Origin: a bacterium
GTDB taxonomy: Bacteria; Bacteroidota; Bacteroidia; Cytophagales; Cyclobacteriaceae
NCBI GenBank assembly: GCA_024743255.1
Contig: JANSWY010000005.1
Span: forward strand, 1 to 64,000
Reading direction: 5' to 3'
DNA: 64,000 nt
Of the stretch, positions 47,481 through 56,695 are shown in pieces. Within the stretch, counting starts at the first letter, position 1, and every line of letters begins with the position of its first letter. Under the pieces are notes generated by a model, which was not told the origin of the DNA, did not search any database, and saw only the letters and a program-made list of their open reading frames with translations. Both the position numbers and the translations under genes were made by a program.

Positions 47481-47816
47481 TTACTTTGCTACATCAATTG
47501 ACAAATCTGGTATTTGCTGCCACAAATTCACTTTCAGGTCTCGGCTTTTTTGTAGAGCACTTTTCCCAGAAGCTGTGATCTTAAAAATTCTTTTTCTCCT
47601 ACCCCCTCTCAGGTCAGTAGCTCCTCCCATACTTGATTCGATATAACCTTTCTTCTCAAGTCTGTTTACCGTGCCATGAACAGCACCAATAGTAATAACT
47701 CTATTAGTTTGATCTTTCAGAATTCTTCTAATAGCCAATCCATATGCATCATCCTTCAGCATTACAATCATCAATAGAATCAATTCTTCAAGTTCTCCTA
47801 AATGGTCTTTACTCAT
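47481..47816 (-). CDS. PadR family transcriptional regulator (locus 2)
   Basis: A 111-residue winged-helix protein: HLGELEELILLMIVMLKDDAYGLAIRRILK, the recognition region ITIGAVHGTVNRLEKKGYIESSM, and the wing DLRGGRRKRIFKITASGKSALQKS. It belongs to the same small PadR type as the other two in this window. It is first in an operon with two permeases. The 40-bp module directly upstream (47831-47870) overlaps its likely -7 element TATATTTG, which suggests autorepression, and the same module occurs at two other promoters. Confidence 0.92.
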   Translation of the reverse strand: MSKDHLGELEELILLMIVMLKDDAYGLAIRRILKDQTNRVITIGAVHGTVNRLEKKGYIESSMGGATDLRGGRRKRIFKITASGKSALQKSRDLKVNLWQQIPDLSIDVAK

Positions 47817-47830
47817 ATTATTCCTACTTT

Positions 47831-47870
47831 ATATAACAAATATAACAGATTGCATTGATATTTGTTCTAT
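47831..47870 (-). promoter_or_regulatory. 40-bp operator-like module, copy B (before padR locus 2)
   Basis: On the plus strand it starts ATATAACAAATATA and ends TTTGTTCTAT. The half-sites AACAAATAT and ATATTTGTT form an inverted repeat on one helix face pattern. On the coding strand TATATTTG (complement of 47837-47844) matches the Bacteroidota -7 element exactly, 20 nt or so before the padR start at 47816. Overlap of the half-site with the promoter fits repression. Confidence 0.75.
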
Positions 47871-47883
47871 TTATTATAACATA

Positions 47884-49386
47884 TTATGGTTGATCCGAAC
47901 TGGAACGTTTATACTTACCTAGTTCCGAAGTTGGTGCTATTACAGTACTGTTCCACATTTCGGGTGAGTAAGCGAATTCTCTTTTGAATTTTACAGATTT
48001 TGGTTCAGTGACATTTTCAAAAGTTTCAGCATCAATTTCTTCACGATCAAGGACCAGATATTCCCAATAAGCTTCGGTATCGAAATAGAGTTCTGTTGAG
48101 AACTTAATTTCATTTAATTCTTTGTCGTATAAAAATCGCTTTTGCTTTTTCTTAATTGTAAAATCACGTTCAATGGAAGCACTTTCGTTTTGTTGTGCGT
48201 AAATATATTTGGGATAGTAACCCTTCGCCCCTTTCTCGAATATGACTCTACCCTTCTTATATTTCATAGAGTGTCCTAATCCCATTAATTGGAAGTTTTC
48301 ATTGTCTTTGCCGGGAGCATAATTATAATCCAACTGAAGTACAGCAAATGATTGTGTTGAAACATAAATTCTACCTTCGAACAACCCTCTTCTTTTTGGG
48401 GTGAAAGAGATGTCGTATACTAACTCATCATTTAATATGGTCAAATCATTCAATGTATAATTGTACTTCCCCATACTATTCAGGAATTCCCAATTCTCAC
48501 CTTTAAGTGACGCATAATTCTTGAGAATGAAGTTCATTGAATATTTTAAAGAACTCGAACTTAAATGATAATTGATAGAATCCTCCAAATCTTCCTTCCA
48601 GGTAGAATCCGGTGTTTCCTTGTGGCCAACTTTAGTGCTAAAAATACCAGTTCTGAATTTGTAATAGGTTTCAGTTGTCTTGTTGGTTTCTTCAATGTCT
48701 TTGAAAAAGGTTGCCAGCTTTTCTTCCAGGACTTTCGATAGATCTTTCATTGAGCTTTCTTCTAACGAAATTGCTTGTACAGGCACAAGTTTTTGTTTCC
48801 CTTCATCCTCATACAACTCCAGAATTGCATCCTGGTATTCAACAAATTCTTTGGGCATTAGGTCATAGAATTCATTGAATGTCTTTTCATCTAACCCTAC
48901 AAAGTTCGATCTTTTAAGAACTATCTGGTTCTTATCAGGGAATGGTGCATTCTCATATTTGTGGAAGAATACCTTCTGCTTATTGGTAGATTTTACGTAA
49001 TTGCTATCATACCTTTCTACCACTCTTTCAAGTATTTGTTCTACAGTTAATGGTTCTGAGTTTACCTGAAATTCCTGAAGATTAATTGCTGCTGGTTTCA
49101 GGTGTACAACAGGATTGTAGAAAATTTCCTTTACAGTAGCGTAGTAAGTCTCATACCCAATATAGCTGATCATTACTGTGTCACTTTCAGCTATTCCCTG
49201 CACATTAAGGACATACTTACCTTCCGAATTAGAGATCGTACCAATGCTTGTTCCTTTTACACCGATACTGGCAAATGCCAAAGGCTCATTTGTTTTGGCA
49301 TCAATGATTTTTCCAGTCAGGGTTTTTTCTGCTGCCCAGGTTGGTATTTGAATTAAGATTATAAATAGAAATGCTAGTCTTTTCAT
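47884..49386 (-). CDS. Exported protein with CarboxypepD-like N-terminal domain, function unknown
   Basis: A 500-residue protein with signal peptide (MKRLAFLFIILIQIPTWAAE). Residues ~22-105 are a CarboxypepD-regulatory-like beta-sandwich (LTGKIIDAKTNEPLAFASIGVKGTSIGTISNSEGKYVLNV), the domain often seen at the start of TonB receptors, but no plug or barrel follows. The rest (~110-500) resembles a large group of Bacteroidota envelope proteins with the segment EPLTVEQILERVVERYDSNYV and beta-rich C-terminal half. Enzymatic activity is not evident. It lies downstream of the dehydrogenase gene, 58 nt away, and just upstream of padR. Confidence 0.75.
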   Translation of the reverse strand: MKRLAFLFIILIQIPTWAAEKTLTGKIIDAKTNEPLAFASIGVKGTSIGTISNSEGKYVLNVQGIAESDTVMISYIGYETYYATVKEIFYNPVVHLKPAAINLQEFQVNSEPLTVEQILERVVERYDSNYVKSTNKQKVFFHKYENAPFPDKNQIVLKRSNFVGLDEKTFNEFYDLMPKEFVEYQDAILELYEDEGKQKLVPVQAISLEESSMKDLSKVLEEKLATFFKDIEETNKTTETYYKFRTGIFSTKVGHKETPDSTWKEDLEDSINYHLSSSSLKYSMNFILKNYASLKGENWEFLNSMGKYNYTLNDLTILNDELVYDISFTPKRRGLFEGRIYVSTQSFAVLQLDYNYAPGKDNENFQLMGLGHSMKYKKGRVIFEKGAKGYYPKYIYAQQNESASIERDFTIKKKQKRFLYDKELNEIKFSTELYFDTEAYWEYLVLDREEIDAETFENVTEPKSVKFKREFAYSPEMWNSTVIAPTSELGKYKRSSSDQP

Positions 49387-49444
49387 TTTGTTGTTGTGAG
49401 TGAGTTATTTTGATGATGCCAAACCATAATAAAAGGTTGCTTGG

Positions 49445-50431
49445 CTAAGTCATTTTTATAATCACATTACCTTTTTTTAAATCTTGGTCCACATAACGAT
49501 GCGCATCTGATAGTGATTCAAACGGGTAGACTTTATCTACAAATGATTTAATAATTCCATTTTCCACCATCTTACTCAAAGTCAATAGATCTCTTTTATT
49601 GTCACTAGCGAACTGGAATATGACCCTTTTGTCTTTTAAAAACCGCCTGGTCAATAAGGCAATGAACATGTATAAAGTTTTCGGGTTTCCCATTAAAAAA
49701 GCTCCCCCTGCATTCAATAAATCAATACATCTGTAGTAAGGAGCATTACCAAAAATATCAAAAATGATATCATACTTCTTGTCTAGCTCCCAGAACCTTA
49801 TTGACTCATAATCAATAACTTCGTCAGCTCCAGCTTCTTTTAAAAGTTCAAATTTTCCCTTTGAATCAACACAAGTAATATGGGCTCCCATATCTTTAGC
49901 AATCTGAATGCTATATGTACCTATACTGCCTCCAGCACCATTGATTAAAAGTCTATCTCCCTTTTTGATTTTCGCTTTTCTCATGAAGTGCAGTGCATTA
50001 AGTCCACCAGTTGGAATAGTGGCAGCTTCATCTGGATTCATTCCTTCTGGAATTTTACTTAGAGGGTGATCCTTTGGCAGACATATATATTCTCTGTATG
50101 AACCCATTCTAAGTCCGGTAGGTCCATAAACTTTTTCTCCTACCTCATATTCTGTGACTTCACTTCCAACAGCTGTAATTTCCCCTGAGAACTCCTGACC
50201 AATTACTTTCACTCTTGGTTTAAGTACTCCCATATAAAGTCTTAGAGGCAACCAGAAAAGAGGATGAATCTTAAAACTTCTTAGCTCGCAATCTCCTTTT
50301 GTAACAGTGGTTGCGATTACTTTAAGCTGCACTTCATTTTCCTTTGGTTCAGGAATTCCTGCTTGTTTGAGCTCCATTACATCCGGAGTTCCGTACGCTG
50401 TTAGGATCATTGTTTTCATTGTATTTTCCAT
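49445..50431 (-). CDS. Zinc-independent medium-chain dehydrogenase/reductase (quinone oxidoreductase-like)
   Basis: I start at the ATG at 50431, one base after the stop of the small upstream gene (TAGTATG); a more upstream ATG at 50461 overlaps that gene. The 328-residue protein has the GroES-like N-terminal domain (VQLKVIATTVTKGDCELRSF and VIGQEFSGEITAVGSEVTEYEVGEKVYG) and a Rossmann domain with LLINGAGGSIGTYSIQIAKDMGAHITCVDS, the quinone-reductase type GxGGxxG NAD(P) site. Catalytic-zinc ligands of alcohol dehydrogenases are absent. It likely reduces an alpha,beta-unsaturated carbonyl or quinone using NAD(P)H. Its place after a TonB receptor and near PadR may suggest a detoxification role, which is inference. 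Confidence 0.88.
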   Translation of the reverse strand: MENTMKTMILTAYGTPDVMELKQAGIPEPKENEVQLKVIATTVTKGDCELRSFKIHPLFWLPLRLYMGVLKPRVKVIGQEFSGEITAVGSEVTEYEVGEKVYGPTGLRMGSYREYICLPKDHPLSKIPEGMNPDEAATIPTGGLNALHFMRKAKIKKGDRLLINGAGGSIGTYSIQIAKDMGAHITCVDSKGKFELLKEAGADEVIDYESIRFWELDKKYDIIFDIFGNAPYYRCIDLLNAGGAFLMGNPKTLYMFIALLTRRFLKDKRVIFQFASDNKRDLLTLSKMVENGIIKSFVDKVYPFESLSDAHRYVDQDLKKGNVIIKMT

Positions 50432-50432
50432 A

Positions 50433-50636
50433 CTAAGCACCGAGTTTTGAAAATGCTTCAAACACTAAAAATGCTGGCCATACGATTGCTTTAAGCACAC
50501 CCAAAGCTCCCATCCAAAATCCTGCAGCAGTACTAATATTGTAAGCTGCTGAACCGAAGAATCCCAGGCCATAGAAACAACTAGGCCTGGAACATTTATA
50601 TTTCTTTTCTTCACTCATTTTCAACCAGTTAAACAT
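50433..50636 (-). CDS. Small cysteine-containing membrane protein, 67 aa
   Basis: A 67-residue protein. From an internal Met at residue 7 it reads MSEEKKYKCSRPSCFYGLGF, with a CxxxxC-like pair (KCSRPSC), then one or two hydrophobic segments (FFGSAAYNISTAAGFWMGALGVLKAIVWPAFLVFEAF). Similar small proteins occur in many bacteria, without known function as far as I recall. The first ATG (50636) shares a base with the TonB receptor stop (TAATG), indicating coupling; the internal ATG at 50618 is an alternative start. Co-expression with the receptor and dehydrogenase is likely. Confidence 0.72.
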   Translation of the reverse strand: MFNWLKMSEEKKYKCSRPSCFYGLGFFGSAAYNISTAAGFWMGALGVLKAIVWPAFLVFEAFSKLGA

Positions 50637-53068
50637 TAAAAATATACTCGATACATTAGGTTCGGGAAGAATCCAAATTGAGTTAGATACCCAACAGAAC
50701 CAGGTTCCGACGCATCATAGAATTCGTTGATTCTACCTTTATTATTTGTGATGTTATCAAGATTTAAGAATAGTTCATGAGTAGCTTTTGGCTTATTCCA
50801 TTTGTAACTTGCAGAAAGAATAATCTGGTATACATCTTCAATGCTGTTTTCATATGCCTTTGAGTAATCCCAGTAATTGTTGTTCTCCGGATCAACTGCA
50901 AGATTCCCTTGTTCGTCTCTCAGAAGTGGTATGATTTTCTGTCCACCTGCAAAGAATATTTTAGAGTTTAGTGCAAGTGTCTGATTCTGCTTTTTGCCCA
51001 ATTTGGTAAACTCCTTACCGAACAGAAGATTAGCAAGATAATTTCCATTATATCTGGTATTTCGTTCAATCCCATCAAGCGCAGTGTATTTAGATTGATA
51101 CAGAGAAGTATTTACCATGTAGTAAAAGTTTCTGTTAAAGAATCTTTCCAATGAAATTTCTACACCATAATTCTTTCCTGTCCCTTCATTTACAAGATCA
51201 ATGTATTGAAATTCAAGTCCCTCATTAATAGTAGCATAATAGCTGTTTGGATCATTTGCGACTGGCAGATTGTATAAATCCTGATAATATCCTTCGATTT
51301 TCGCTCTGATGTTTTTACCAAACCTTTTCTCGTAACCCAGTACATAATGGTGTGCTTTGAGAAGACCTAAGTTTTTATTTGGCTCGGTAAGGGATCCGTC
51401 TTCTTGTTCAACTTTGGCAAAGTAGTTATGGATACTTTCCATGTTGCTGTGTTTACCATAACCTGCATTTAGTGATCCGCCGTTATTTAATCGCAAGCTG
51501 AATGCGACTCTTGGTTCAATTGTGCTCTTGTTATTTAAAAGGACATTCATATTATGAACACCAGAAACCATTGTTAGCCTTTCATTGATTCTGTATTTCC
51601 AGGAAACAAAATTTCTTACAGTTGAGACATTTTCATTGAAGTCCACCAGCGTTGTTCTATCGCCAGGAGTTTCCGTAAACTGGCTTTGGAAGAATTCATA
51701 TCCTAATAATGCGTATTTACTTCCTACCTGAATTTTATGCTGTGAATTGATTTTATTATTATAAGTTACAGAAGCACGATACGATGATTTCTTTAGTCTT
51801 CCAATCAGGTTTCTGGTATAATCCACTGTGGAGTCTCTTAAATGATTCCCTTCTTCATCAAATATTTGAATAAATCGATCCTCATATATGTCATCATCTA
51901 TACCTTCATGGGAATAAAGTAACGTTGAATTGACATAGCTGTTTTTATTGATATTAAAGGTGTGGTTGATACCTTGATTAAGCAGATATGATCGCTTCTT
52001 GTAATCTTCGTTGATATCAGCAATCATAAATCGATTCCCTGGAGTCTCCCAGGTATCTGGCTTCACATCTTCAAAAAGGAAACTACTGTAACCGCCTAAT
52101 CCGAAAACTGAAAATGTCCCTAAACTCTTAGTAGGAAAAACCAATTTATAAGAAGCATCCTGAAACTTTGGAATACCATTAATATCAGCTAACCCAAGGT
52201 CTGCTATAACAGAAGCTGTTGAATAACGATAGTTGGCAATGAATGAACCTCCATAACCTTTCTTAAATGGTCCTTCAAGGGTAATATCAGTTCCCAGTAG
52301 ACCAAACCCAAATACTGCTTCATACTTTTCATTGTTACCTGCTCTGAGTTTTACATCATAAACAGCGGAGAGAGCGTCACCATATTCTGCCGTAAAAGCA
52401 CCTGTATAGAAGTCAGAAGTTGCCAGCACATTGTTGTTAAGAGTACTAACAGCTCCTCCTACTGCGCTCTGATCTCCAAAGTGATTAGGGTTAGTTATTT
52501 GAATTCCCTCAAGTCTCCACTGGACATACTTAGGAGAATTACCTCTTACTATTATGTCATTACTTCCGTCTTGTGTAGCTGTAACACCGGCAAAGTTTGA
52601 CATAATTCTGGAAGGGTCATTAAAGCCACCAGCGTACCTACTTGTTTCTTCGGAAGAGATGGATCTTGCACTTAGCATTGCCATATCATTTGCAGCTTCA
52701 CCTTTATTGACATTTGCCACTATAACTACCTCTTCCATCTTAACCATGGATTCCTGCATAGTTAAATTTAAAAGTACCTCCTTCCCAGAATTAACTACTA
52801 CATTAGGAATTACCTTTGGCTCATAACCTATGTATGAAAGTTCAAGATTTATTCTTCCCGTTGGAACATTCTCAATTCTAAAGTTTCCATTAATATCGGT
52901 AGTCGCTCCTATTATTGGATCGCTTCCCAATACAATGACCGTCGCTCCTATCAGCGAGGTGTTGCTTTCGTTATCTTTAATTACACCTCTGATTGTTTGA
53001 GTTAGTTGTTGTGCGCTTGTTACACCGAATACCAATATTAGGCTTGCAAGTGTGATTAGTTTTTTCAT
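50636..53068 (-). CDS. TonB-dependent receptor with CarboxypepD-like domain
   Basis: I start at the ATG at 53068, which begins a clean signal peptide (MKKLITLASLILVFGVTSAQQ); an in-frame ATG at 53119 adds 17 residues. The 810-residue protein has a CarboxypepD-like domain (IRGVIKDNESNTSLIGATVIVLGSDPIIGATTDINGNFRI), a plug with GGFNDPSRIMSNFAGVTATQDGSNDIIVRGNSPKYVQWRLEGIQITNP, and a barrel ending in VYF. No SusD partner is adjacent. The substrate is unknown. The upstream region has the 40-bp module shared with padR locus 2 and one more partial copy, so it is predicted to belong to that regulon. Confidence 0.92.
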   Translation of the reverse strand: MKKLITLASLILVFGVTSAQQLTQTIRGVIKDNESNTSLIGATVIVLGSDPIIGATTDINGNFRIENVPTGRINLELSYIGYEPKVIPNVVVNSGKEVLLNLTMQESMVKMEEVVIVANVNKGEAANDMAMLSARSISSEETSRYAGGFNDPSRIMSNFAGVTATQDGSNDIIVRGNSPKYVQWRLEGIQITNPNHFGDQSAVGGAVSTLNNNVLATSDFYTGAFTAEYGDALSAVYDVKLRAGNNEKYEAVFGFGLLGTDITLEGPFKKGYGGSFIANYRYSTASVIADLGLADINGIPKFQDASYKLVFPTKSLGTFSVFGLGGYSSFLFEDVKPDTWETPGNRFMIADINEDYKKRSYLLNQGINHTFNINKNSYVNSTLLYSHEGIDDDIYEDRFIQIFDEEGNHLRDSTVDYTRNLIGRLKKSSYRASVTYNNKINSQHKIQVGSKYALLGYEFFQSQFTETPGDRTTLVDFNENVSTVRNFVSWKYRINERLTMVSGVHNMNVLLNNKSTIEPRVAFSLRLNNGGSLNAGYGKHSNMESIHNYFAKVEQEDGSLTEPNKNLGLLKAHHYVLGYEKRFGKNIRAKIEGYYQDLYNLPVANDPNSYYATINEGLEFQYIDLVNEGTGKNYGVEISLERFFNRNFYYMVNTSLYQSKYTALDGIERNTRYNGNYLANLLFGKEFTKLGKKQNQTLALNSKIFFAGGQKIIPLLRDEQGNLAVDPENNNYWDYSKAYENSIEDVYQIILSASYKWNKPKATHELFLNLDNITNNKGRINEFYDASEPGSVGYLTQFGFFPNLMYRVYF

Positions 53069-53154
53069 CGCAATAGTCTTATTCAAGTAATAAACAATTA
53101 GTTCTATATTATATAACATATAAAACGGACATAGCCATCCATAAGTTTTATTTT

Positions 53155-53194
53155 ATATAACAAATATACGTCAGTTAATAAAAATATGTTCTAT
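53155..53194 (-). promoter_or_regulatory. 40-bp operator-like module, copy C (before the TonB receptor)
   Basis: On the plus strand it starts ATATAACAAATATA and ends TATGTTCTAT, 40 bp as in copies A and B. On the coding strand TATATTTG (complement of 53161-53168) matches the -7 element. A partial extra copy, TTCTATATTATATAACATAT at about 53102-53121, sits closer to the gene. The receptor start is about 87 nt from the full module. Confidence 0.72.
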
Positions 53195-53323
53195 TAAATA
53201 GATATAATTGATTTATCGAATAATTTAAGGTATTCATCGATCTCCTTTAGCACTATTCAGTTAACCATTATAGATTGATAATGCGTTTGGAACCGCTTAT
53301 TAGAAACAAGACTTACTCGTAAC

Positions 53324-54451
53324 ATGAAACTTTTTAGTATTCTGATATTTATGATCGGAGTTTTCACAACCAATGTGCTATATAGTCAATGCACAACTTA
53401 CGGAACAACAGTTGATATTGATTTCAACGGTACTTGCAATGAGACATCTAACAGAAACCATAATGATGTAGGAACAATTACTATAATTGGAGATTTATCA
53501 TTCAGTAGTGGAAGATTTACAGTTAGAGGCCCAGTTGTGGTTGAAGGTAGTTTAACTTTCACTGGAACTGCTAGCTTAAGAATTTTAGTAGATGGATCAT
53601 TGCGTGTTGCCGATGGAGGTACTGTAACTGGACAGGTTGTCGAAATTGGCGCAAATGGGTCTCTTACTATAGATGCAAACGGTTCAATGTCTGCTACTAC
53701 TCTGACCAATGATTGGTCAGGACCTGCCACTAATAACATCATCGTTAATGGTGATCTCACTGTTTCTGGTACTTTCACAAATGGAACCGACGGAGCAATT
53801 GCTGGCTCTGGCACAATAGATGCCGACATAACAGATAATGGTTCATCAACTTTCACAGGAACACACAACGGAACTTGCACCGGTGGATGTAATGGAACCT
53901 TGCCTGTAGAACTTATCTCTTTTGAAGCTTCCAACAACAATGGCAATTGCAAGTTGAACTGGTCCACTGCCACCGAGCTAAATAATGATGGTTTCGAAAT
54001 AGAGAGAAGTTATAATGGGGTTGACTTTGAAGTAATTTCATTTGTTGAAGGAAATGGTACGACTAATGAAGTTAAGAATTACCAATTTCTAGATAAAGAA
54101 GTGGCAGCAGCGGCATACTATAGATTGAGACAAATAGATTTTGATGGAGCGTTTGAATATAGTCCTACCGTCTACTATCAACACAATCGATTTTCCAATT
54201 TAAATTCAATTAAGGTTTACCCAACGAAATACAATGGATCAATACAACTTTCTGATTGGCCAAACGAAATAGCAACTATCAAAATCATATCACTTTCAGG
54301 AGTCTCAGAAAATTACGATGAAGTTTTATCAAAAAATAAGGCAGAATTATTGATTAATGAATTTTTATCGAGTCCTGAAACGGCACTGGGTACATACTTA
54401 ATACATATTGTCACCCAAAATGGTAGTTGGTCAAACAGGGTAATAAAGTAG
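53324..54451 (+). CDS. Secreted beta-helical protein with T9SS type A sorting domain
   Basis: A 375-residue exported protein. The signal peptide is MKLFSILIFMIGVFTTNVLYSQ. Residues ~45-185 are repeated short strands (GDLSFSSGRFTVRGPVVVEGSLTFTGTASLRILVDGSLRV, GDLTVSGTFTNGTDGAIAGSGTIDAD), like a beta-helix. Residues ~190-285 are the Bacteroidota module LPVELISFEASNNNGNCKLNWSTATELNNDGFEIERS. Residues ~295-375 are a T9SS sorting domain (IKVYPTKYNGSIQL to GTYLIHIVTQNGSWSNRVIK), slightly degenerate as NP of the usual VYPNP is replaced by TK. It should be secreted or surface-attached by the type IX system. Only 6 nt separate it from the convergent kinase gene. Confidence 0.85.
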   Translation: MKLFSILIFMIGVFTTNVLYSQCTTYGTTVDIDFNGTCNETSNRNHNDVGTITIIGDLSFSSGRFTVRGPVVVEGSLTFTGTASLRILVDGSLRVADGGTVTGQVVEIGANGSLTIDANGSMSATTLTNDWSGPATNNIIVNGDLTVSGTFTNGTDGAIAGSGTIDADITDNGSSTFTGTHNGTCTGGCNGTLPVELISFEASNNNGNCKLNWSTATELNNDGFEIERSYNGVDFEVISFVEGNGTTNEVKNYQFLDKEVAAAAYYRLRQIDFDGAFEYSPTVYYQHNRFSNLNSIKVYPTKYNGSIQLSDWPNEIATIKIISLSGVSENYDEVLSKNKAELLINEFLSSPETALGTYLIHIVTQNGSWSNRVIK

Positions 54452-54457
54452 CTAAAA

Positions 54458-56662
54458 TCACATAGGTTCGCCAGAAGGAAAATACATTGTAAATGTAGTG
54501 TGATCATTCTCTACACTTTCTACCTCAATGTAACCTCTATTTAGTTTTACAAGGTCATAAACAATATTCAGGCCTAAGCCACTACCCTTTTCACCCTTTG
54601 TCCCGTCAGATACCTTTTCTTCATTTATCTCATAAAGGTTGTCTAACTTTTCTTCCGGAATACCTATTCCTGTATCGGATACTGTTACCCTTATTTTTCC
54701 ATTTTCTTTATAAGCGCCAAGAGTGATCGTCCCTCCTTCCGGAGTAAACTTAAGTGCATTACCTGTCAGGTTACGGATGATAGTCATGAAACCATTCAGA
54801 TCGACCCAACCTTTGACAGATTTAGGAATATCGGTCTCTAATTTGATTGATTTTGATTGCGCCTGTAATTCAATACTGCTAAGGCATTCTTCCAGAGTCT
54901 CTTTTATATTTAAGTACTCAGGATTATATGGCATAGAGCCTTCTTCCTTCATCGCCCAACTTAACAGGTTATCAAGAAGGTTTAAAACTCCATCAGATGC
55001 CGTATTTAAATGACCCGACATCTCCTGAAGTCTTTTATCTTCCTTGGCGTCATACTCTGATTCTAAATGGCTTTTAATAATCGAATAAAACCCTAGCATT
55101 AGATTCATTGGTCGTCTTATGTCATGAGAAATAATTGAGAAGAACCTTGATTTTGTCTTGTTTAGCTCGGTTAAATGTTCGTTGGCTTGAGAAAGCGCTT
55201 CGTTCTTTTCAGTTATTTCTTCATTCTGATTGTATATCTCATTATTCAGCAAACCCAGTTGATGATTGGCTTTTTGTTTGGATTGATAAAATAAGAAAAG
55301 CACTATGGCGATTACCAAAAGCAGTCCAAGTCCTACATAAGTTGCAGTCTGTTTTACTTGAGAATACTTCAACTCCGCAACATACCTTACCCTCTCCCTT
55401 TCATAAGAAAATGCTATTGAGTCGCGCTCTTTCCTAAACTCATTTTCGGCTTCCAGCTTGGCAATCCTTTTGGATATTGACTCATTGTAAAGACTATCTG
55501 ACAACATTTTATGCTTTCTATGTGCCTCGTACGCGTTTTTATAGTTGCCTAGCTTATTTTCAACTTCAGCCAACTCCCCTGCTGCATCTCTCACAATAGT
55601 CGGATATCCAATTTCCTCAGCAACTTCAATAGCCCTTTTAAAATACTTTTTGGCCATCACCAAGTTTCCTTTTCTTGAATGAGTCTGACCCAGACCTACA
55701 AGGGAATAAATTAGCGAAACCCTATCATTAATTTCATTGCTTAATTGAATTGCCTGATTCAGATAATTTAGAGCTTCATCATATCTTCCTTGCTCTGTAT
55801 AAACCTCACCAATATTGATATAACTACCTGCCAATCCCATTTTATCATTAACCTGCTCTTGTATTTCAAGAGATTTCTGGTAATTCTCTAAGGCCTTATC
55901 CAACTCCTTCATTTTCCAATAAATCACACCAATATTGTTGTATGAAGTAGCTGTTTTGCGCAGTTCTTTCTGATTTATCTTAATTTCCAAAGAGCGATTA
56001 TGATATTCAAGAGCCTTTTCGTACTCACCTTGTGTAGAATAAACTGTAGCAATATTGTTGTAATCGCCGCTCATAGCGAATGTATCTCGTATTGCTTGGT
56101 TAATTGTAAGTGATTTAAACAATGATTCTAAAGCCTCAGAGTAGTTTCCTCTTTGCCTGTAGATAATTCCTAATCCTCCAAATGCTCTTGCCTCCCCTTG
56201 CTTGTAATCTATGAGTTTAGCATCTTCTGCAACCTGCAGATAAAGTTTCCTTGCTTCATTGTAATTCCCTTGGGTCATGCAAACCCAGGCTTTCAAATCA
56301 TTAGCATCTATTACTTTTTCTGCCAGTTCTAGTTTTTCCGCCAATTCAATGGCCAGATTAGCGTGTTTATAAGTATTCGCTGAATCCGAATATTGATACT
56401 CGTAAGCTATAGCGATATAAATATCTACTCTTTGTTTTTCTGTAGCGTTAGAGATAAGTGAATTAAGAGAATCGATCGTTGGCTGATGTTGAGACATGGC
56501 GATACTGGTCGTGCATAGCAGTATTGCGATACCTACGTATTTTATGATATACCTAAATAAGGTATGTTGCCAATTACTATATGTTCCCAACTTTTTTACT
56601 TTCCGAGTATGTTCCAATAAATTGTCCGCTGAAATATAATTAATTAGAACAATCTCCGTCAA
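54458..56662 (-). CDS. TPR sensor histidine kinase
   Basis: A 734-residue membrane kinase. The first hydrophobic segment is IIKYVGIAILLCTTSIAMSQ at ~39-58; the true start may be an internal TTG at 56590 instead of the ATG at 56662. Residues ~60-395 hold about seven TPR units (for example GEARAFGGLGIIYRQRGNYSEALESLFKSLTI), probably periplasmic. A membrane helix (ATYVGLGLLLVIAIVLFLFY, ~440-460), a coiled coil, HisKA with H513 in FFSIISHDIRRPMN, and HATPase with N box GNALKFTPEG, G1 DTGIGI and G2 GSGLGLNIV follow. No receiver domain or adjacent response regulator is seen, so its partner is elsewhere. It converges on the T9SS cargo gene. Confidence 0.88.
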   Translation of the reverse strand: MTEIVLINYISADNLLEHTRKVKKLGTYSNWQHTLFRYIIKYVGIAILLCTTSIAMSQHQPTIDSLNSLISNATEKQRVDIYIAIAYEYQYSDSANTYKHANLAIELAEKLELAEKVIDANDLKAWVCMTQGNYNEARKLYLQVAEDAKLIDYKQGEARAFGGLGIIYRQRGNYSEALESLFKSLTINQAIRDTFAMSGDYNNIATVYSTQGEYEKALEYHNRSLEIKINQKELRKTATSYNNIGVIYWKMKELDKALENYQKSLEIQEQVNDKMGLAGSYINIGEVYTEQGRYDEALNYLNQAIQLSNEINDRVSLIYSLVGLGQTHSRKGNLVMAKKYFKRAIEVAEEIGYPTIVRDAAGELAEVENKLGNYKNAYEAHRKHKMLSDSLYNESISKRIAKLEAENEFRKERDSIAFSYERERVRYVAELKYSQVKQTATYVGLGLLLVIAIVLFLFYQSKQKANHQLGLLNNEIYNQNEEITEKNEALSQANEHLTELNKTKSRFFSIISHDIRRPMNLMLGFYSIIKSHLESEYDAKEDKRLQEMSGHLNTASDGVLNLLDNLLSWAMKEEGSMPYNPEYLNIKETLEECLSSIELQAQSKSIKLETDIPKSVKGWVDLNGFMTIIRNLTGNALKFTPEGGTITLGAYKENGKIRVTVSDTGIGIPEEKLDNLYEINEEKVSDGTKGEKGSGLGLNIVYDLVKLNRGYIEVESVENDHTTFTMYFPSGEPM

Positions 56663-56695
56663 TTTAAATGATTAAAGGTAGAAAATATAGGTTGA

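Noticed and set aside
53398-53973. A 191-codon minus-strand open frame inside the T9SS protein gene
   Set aside because: It is antisense to a gene with clear signal peptide and sorting domain, and its composition (Val/Pro/Ser-rich) reflects the complement of the Thr/Gly/Asn repeats.
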